Assembly: GCA_051870755.1 (NCBI GenBank)
Contig: JBJECE010000009.1
Location: 6,750 to 70,749, forward strand
Direction of reading: 5' to 3'
DNA length: 64,000 bases
Source: W0P28-013 sp051870755
GTDB taxonomy: Bacteria; Bacteroidota; Bacteroidia; Bacteroidales; Paludibacteraceae
Shown here: positions 60,486 through 64,000 of the stretch, piece by piece
Layout: every line of letters begins with the position of its first letter
How positions within the stretch are numbered: position 1 is the stretch's first letter
Position numbers and translations under genes: made by a program
Notes under the pieces: model-generated
The model's input: only the letters and a program-made list of their open reading frames with translations
Database searches by the model: none
Told to the model about the DNA's origin: nothing

Positions 60486-61718
60486 TTAATGAAAAAACAA
60501 ATATCCGATGAGCAAGGCAGCCACAATGCCGGCAAAGTCGGCTATCAGACCGCACACAAGGGCGTTGCGCGTTTTGGTGATGCCCACCGAGCCGAAGTAG
60601 AGTGCCAAAATGTAGAATGTGGTGTCGGTGGAGCCTTGCACGATGCACGACAAGCGTCCGGCAAACGAATCGGCGCCGTAGGTATTCATCGCATCGAGCA
60701 TCATGCCGCGTGCGCCGCTGCCGCTCAAAGGTTTCATCAGGGCGGTGGGCAGCGCGTTCACAAAGTCGGTGTCGCACCCGATGGAGGCAAACGCTTTCTC
60801 GACACCGAGCAACAGCCAATCCATGGCACCCGATGCACGAAACATGCCGATGGCCACCAATATGGCTATCAGGTAGGGAATGATGCCGACGGCCACTTTG
60901 AACCCCTCTTTGGCACCTTCGACAAAGGCGTCGTACACGTTGATTTTTTTCACCATGCCGGCTATCACAAAACTGCACACAATGCCCAGCAGCACCACAT
61001 TGGTTACGATGGCCGAGTAGCGCGTTACGCTCTCCTGACTCATCTGCGAAAACAACACTATCATGCCCACAATCAACGCCGTGAGGCCGCCCAGCGTCAG
61101 CACGATGTTACGCTGAAACAGATTGATTTTCTGCGCAATGGCCACTGCTATCAGTCCCACCAGCGACGAGAAAAACGTGGCCATCAGTATCGGCAGAAAC
61201 ACATCGCTCGGGTTGGCGGCACCGAATTGCGCGCGATAGGTCATTATGGTTATCGGTATCAGTGTCAGTCCCGACGTGTTGAGCACTAAAAACATGATTT
61301 CGGCGTTCGAGGCGGTATCTTTTTTCGGGTTCAACTCCTGCAACTCCTTCATCGCTTTCAGACCGAGCGGTGTGGCGGCGTTGTCGAGGCCGAGCATATT
61401 GGCCGACAGATTCATAAACATGGTGCCCATGGCGGGGTGGTTGCGCGGTACTTCGGGAAAAATTTTGCAGAAAAACGGCGCTGTCAGGCGCGATAGGAAA
61501 CCGACGGCACCGCCGCGTTCGCCTATTTTCATGATGCCGAGCCACAACGCCAGCACGCCCGTCAAGCCGATGGAGATTTCGAAACCCGTTTTGGCCGACG
61601 CAAACATCGAATCCATCACCGCATTCAGCGCAGAGCCGTCACCCGATACGCATAGTTGCAGTAACGCCACTGCCACCGCTATCAGCAAAAAACCTATCCA
61701 AATGTAATTCAGTACCAT
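60486..61718 (-). CDS. SpmA-SpmB fused membrane protein (nucleoside-recognition domains)
   Basis: 410 residues from the ATG at 61718. Two nucleoside-recognition/Gate domains, the first about 40-190 (GLTGVLALWLGIMKIGERGG, NLSANMLGLDNAATPLGLKAMKEL) equal to SpmA, and the second about 250-400 (VGIIPYLIAILVAIGMFRASGA, LMKPLSGSGARGMMLDA) equal to SpmB. Around eight membrane segments. In Bacilli the two are separate spore-core dehydration proteins; in non-sporulating Bacteroidota the fused form is widespread and of unknown function. First gene of the operon. Confidence 0.88.
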   Translation of the reverse strand: MVLNYIWIGFLLIAVAVALLQLCVSGDGSALNAVMDSMFASAKTGFEISIGLTGVLALWLGIMKIGERGGAVGFLSRLTAPFFCKIFPEVPRNHPAMGTMFMNLSANMLGLDNAATPLGLKAMKELQELNPKKDTASNAEIMFLVLNTSGLTLIPITIMTYRAQFGAANPSDVFLPILMATFFSSLVGLIAVAIAQKINLFQRNIVLTLGGLTALIVGMIVLFSQMSQESVTRYSAIVTNVVLLGIVCSFVIAGMVKKINVYDAFVEGAKEGFKVAVGIIPYLIAILVAIGMFRASGAMDWLLLGVEKAFASIGCDTDFVNALPTALMKPLSGSGARGMMLDAMNTYGADSFAGRLSCIVQGSTDTTFYILALYFGSVGITKTRNALVCGLIADFAGIVAALLIGYLFFH

Positions 61719-61742
61719 ATAGTACAAAGTGTAATTAACTGA

Positions 61743-61750
61743 CAAAGTTA
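61743..61750 (-). promoter_or_regulatory. -7 promoter element of the SpmAB-ybeY-tsaE operon
   Basis: TAACTTTG on the minus strand matches TAnnTTTG, 24 bp upstream of the ATG at 61718. Confidence 0.5.
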
Positions 61751-61865
61751 CGGTTTTTTCCCGTTTGTTGCAAATACAATGGTCTATTTTTATATATTTT
61801 GATTTATTTTTGCCGATTTTTTGCAAAAAAATGAAAGTTGACCTGCAAAATACGAGTTTTCTCGT

Positions 61866-61897
61866 ATTGTATATTTCAAAAACTTTGTTTACCTTTG
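61866..61897 (+). promoter_or_regulatory. Promoter-like pair upstream of the FISUMP gene
   Basis: ATTG (61866-61869), 20 bp, then TACCTTTG (61890-61897) resembles TTTG-N19-TAnnTTTG. It lies about 450 bp upstream of the gene at 62344, with the repeat block in between, so the link to that gene is uncertain. Confidence 0.4.
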
Positions 61898-61910
61898 TCG
61901 CCGAATAATA

Positions 61911-62330
61911 ATGCTATTGCCCTCTCCTGAACCGCTCAGGGGGGGGCAAATAGTTGATTATCAGTTAATTACAAATAGACGACAACATTAACAAAAAATA
62001 CGGAACAAAGAACATAGAATATAGAACCAAGATTATAGATTTTTACCCCTAAATCCCCTAAAGGGGACTTGAAGCCCTCCTTCAGCCTGCCTGCCGGTAG
62101 GCAGGGAGGGTTGGGAGGTAGAAAATAAAAAAACTATTAAACTTTTGAAACTTTGAAACGATAATTCAACCCTACCCGGCTGCGCCGTACTCCCTTGCAA
62201 AGGGGAGACCACGCACCAAGTAGTTTCGGTGAGAAAATAAAAAAGATGTCCCCTTCCCAAGGGGACGAGAAAAACGAAGTTTTTCGGGCGGGGTTCCAAA
62301 CAACGAAAACAACATTTTAATACTAACTAA
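61911..62330. repeat. Mosaic intergenic repeat block, copy B
   Basis: About 420 bp without a supported gene. It contains the AACATAGAATATAGAACC module also present near 63810, a CCTGCC..GGCAGG palindrome at about 62085-62105, and at 62168-62196 a 29-base sequence identical to 14548-14576. The short reading frames through it (with PTGRQA-type peptide) are repeat artefacts. Confidence 0.75.
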
Positions 62331-62343
62331 AAAAATTACAATT

Positions 62344-63771
62344 ATGAAAAAAGTTACGTTTTTGATTGCCGCTTTGATATGCGGCGCATGGTGCGCTATG
62401 GCGCAAAACACCTCCAATGGCCACGAATACGTTGACCTTGGTTTGCCGAGTGGTGTGCGGTGGGCTACCTGCAACGTAGGCGCTACCAACCCCGAAGGCT
62501 ACGGCAACTACTATGCTTGGGGCGAAACCGAAACAAAAGAAAATTACACTTGGGCAACCTACAAATATGGTACAAGCAGCAGTCTTACGAAATACAATAC
62601 CACCGACGGCAAAACTGAACTCGAACTTGAAGACGATGCTGCCCGTGCCAACTGGGGCGGCCAATGGCGTACGCCAACTAAAGAAGAATGGCAAGAACTG
62701 ATAGACAACTGCACTTGGACATGGACCGAAAACTACAACGAAACGGGCATTAAAGGCTACGAAGTGAAAGGCACCAACGAAAACTCCATATTTCTCCCTA
62801 TGGCGGGTACGATGGACGAAAGCACCTTGTACAGTGACAATATATACGGCAACTATTGGTCAAGTTCGTGTAGAGCGGACTATATTGCGTGGGACGCATG
62901 TTTTGGATCGACCAATAAAGGATTGAGCAACAGTGACAGCCGTTACTTTGGTCAATCCGTCCGCGGTGTGGTTGACGCTCCCGTATCGCCGACAGCGGTT
63001 GACCTTGGTTTAAGTGTCAAATGGGCGGATATTAACGTAGGCGCCTATGCACCCGAAGAGTACGGCGACTACTTCGCTTGGGGCGAAACCACGGCTAAAA
63101 GCACATACAATTGGAGTACCTATACATTGTGCGACGGAGATAAGACTACTTTGACCAAGTATTGCTACGACTCTGCGTATGGCAAAGACGGCTTTACCGA
63201 CAGCAAAACCGTGCTCGACCCCGAAGACGATGCCGCCGCTGTAAACTGGGGCGGACAATGGCGTATGCCAACCGATGCCGAATGGCAAGAACTGATGGGA
63301 AAATGCACTTGGACATGGACAACCCGTAACGGCATTAACGGTTACGAAGTGAAAGCCACCAACGAAAACTCCATCTTCCTCCCTGCGACAGGCTATTGCG
63401 ATGTCGACGTCTTGAAAGACTTGGGCGAATACGGCTCCTATTGGTCGAGTTCGCTCTACATGAGCGACCCGAGCTACCCGAACGACGCGTGGATGGCGGG
63501 CCTCTTTCCGGAAGACCGGGCTTGCTACATCGATGGGCGTTACTCCGCTTTCTCCGTCCGCGGTGTGATGAAAGAGGGCGGTAGCATTACGGCATTGCAG
63601 CCTGCCACGGCCGCGGTAAATGTTTACACCACAGCCGGCCGCATCGTGTGCGAGGGCGAGTTTCGCATCTACGACCTGCTCGGTCGCGACGTAACGCGCC
63701 TAAATGGCTCGTTGTGTGGTGTTTACGTTGTCAAAACCGCCGACACCGCCGTTAAGGTAGTTGTCAGATAA
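62344..63771 (+). CDS. Secreted protein with two FISUMP-like domains and sorting tail
   Basis: 475 residues. Signal peptide ends near CAMAQ. Two homologous FISUMP-type units, about 28-212 and 217-415, each with VDLGL..G/V.W, YAWGET or FAWGET, NWGGQWRxPTxxEWQEL, NENSIFLP and YWSSS. A tail FRIYDLLGRDVTRLNGSLCGVYVVK ends the chain and resembles those of the genes at 43279 and 44806. Such proteins are common surface or secreted proteins of Bacteroidota with unknown ligand. Confidence 0.82.
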   Translation: MKKVTFLIAALICGAWCAMAQNTSNGHEYVDLGLPSGVRWATCNVGATNPEGYGNYYAWGETETKENYTWATYKYGTSSSLTKYNTTDGKTELELEDDAARANWGGQWRTPTKEEWQELIDNCTWTWTENYNETGIKGYEVKGTNENSIFLPMAGTMDESTLYSDNIYGNYWSSSCRADYIAWDACFGSTNKGLSNSDSRYFGQSVRGVVDAPVSPTAVDLGLSVKWADINVGAYAPEEYGDYFAWGETTAKSTYNWSTYTLCDGDKTTLTKYCYDSAYGKDGFTDSKTVLDPEDDAAAVNWGGQWRMPTDAEWQELMGKCTWTWTTRNGINGYEVKATNENSIFLPATGYCDVDVLKDLGEYGSYWSSSLYMSDPSYPNDAWMAGLFPEDRACYIDGRYSAFSVRGVMKEGGSITALQPATAAVNVYTTAGRIVCEGEFRIYDLLGRDVTRLNGSLCGVYVVKTADTAVKVVVR

Positions 63772-63990
63772 CATTGTAGGGACGTATTGAACTTGCCTAC
63801 CGCAGGCAGGTCTGCATAGAACATAGAATATAGAACCAAGAACATAGACTGTAGGGACGTGGCGCGCAAGCCCCTACTCTATGTTCTAAAATCTATGCTC
63901 TATATTCCGGACGCACGCAGTGCGTCCCTACTCCCCCTTTAGGGGGTGAAGTGCCCCCAAAAAGTTAGACGGGTTAAAGTTTATTGTTAT
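63772..63990. repeat. Mosaic intergenic repeat block, copy C
   Basis: Follows the FISUMP gene to near the window edge. GTAGGGACG occurs at 63776-63784 and again at 63851-63859; CGTCCCTAC at 63923-63931. The sections with CATAGAACATAGAATATAGA and, inverted, TCTATG...CTATATTC form a long imperfect inverted repeat. No gene is seen in the last 230 bp. Confidence 0.7.
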
Positions 63991-64000
63991 TGTTTTCATA

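Noticed and set aside
62033..62299. 88-codon open frame with PTGRQA-type peptide
   Set aside because: It runs through the mosaic repeat block; such peptides arise from translation of intergenic palindromes.

Overview
The window looks like chromosome of an uncultured or environmental Bacteroidales (phylum Bacteroidota). Evidence: the gene order porG-uppS-bamA-ompH, several secreted proteins with type IX secretion (T9SS) style C-terminal tails, a TonB-dependent receptor with a carboxypeptidase-like N-terminal domain, and repeated use of the Bacteroidota -7 promoter element TAnnTTTG. No species assignment is possible from the sequence alone. No rRNA, tRNA, CRISPR array, prophage or transposase was recognised.

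Layout. 0.1-0.3 kb: a structured RNA candidate. 0.3-7.8 kb (minus): envelope operon porG-uppS-bamA-three Skp/OmpH paralogues-murI-DEDDh exonuclease. 7.9-8.5 kb: rnhB. 8.7-12.7 kb (plus): tripartite TolC/HlyD/MFS efflux pump. 12.9-14.4 kb: DUF4301 protein, then an intergenic repeat block. 14.7-15.5 kb (minus): yceD-like gene and rpmF. 15.6-18.8 kb (minus): putative metal-handling operon (His/Cys-rich protein, TonB receptor, HMA protein). 18.9-22.8 kb (plus): RsiV-like lipoprotein, rsmG, MBL hydrolase, gamma-carbonic anhydrase, Dabb protein, glutaminyl-cyclase-like lipoprotein. 22.8-23.2 kb (minus): rnpB. 23.4-28.0 kb: an A+T-rich island with a single-chain restriction-modification enzyme and an unknown membrane protein. 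28.1-30.6 kb: GH13 hydrolase and patatin-like phospholipase. 30.7-33.3 kb (minus): two T9SS-tailed secreted proteins, one resembling a metalloprotease with a destroyed zinc motif. 33.4-35.6 kb (minus): hisG-pgk. Then a tiny acidic lipoprotein, trmB and an M13 metallopeptidase. 39.1-43.2 kb (minus): an SPFH/zinc-ribbon/membrane-protein operon resembling the Bacillus YdjGHI group. 43.3-46.9 kb (minus): two more secreted proteins, one an EEP-fold nuclease. 47.4-50.1 kb (minus): membrane-tethered HTH regulator, rimM, lgt. 50.4-52.0 kb: acpP-fabF. 52.1-55.7 kb: small-RNA candidate, XRE regulator and a lineage-specific lipoprotein cluster with a 34-bp leader repeat. 55.8-61.7 kb (minus): SpmAB-like protein, ybeY, Ig-like lipoprotein, NtrC-type regulator without its DNA-binding domain, tsaE and S1/P1 nuclease. 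62.3-63.8 kb: a duplicated FISUMP-like secreted protein flanked by intergenic repeats.

Functional themes. Much of the window concerns the cell envelope: outer-membrane protein assembly (BamA, Skp), cell-wall precursors (UppS, MurI), lipoprotein maturation (Lgt), T9SS (PorG) and secreted cargo, efflux and metal uptake. The parts most likely to hold something undescribed are the SPFH/zinc-ribbon operon, the lipoprotein cluster with its leader repeat, and the membrane protein attached to the restriction enzyme. Start codons were moved downstream of the longest reading frame where a signal peptide, a four-base ATGA overlap or family length argued for it.
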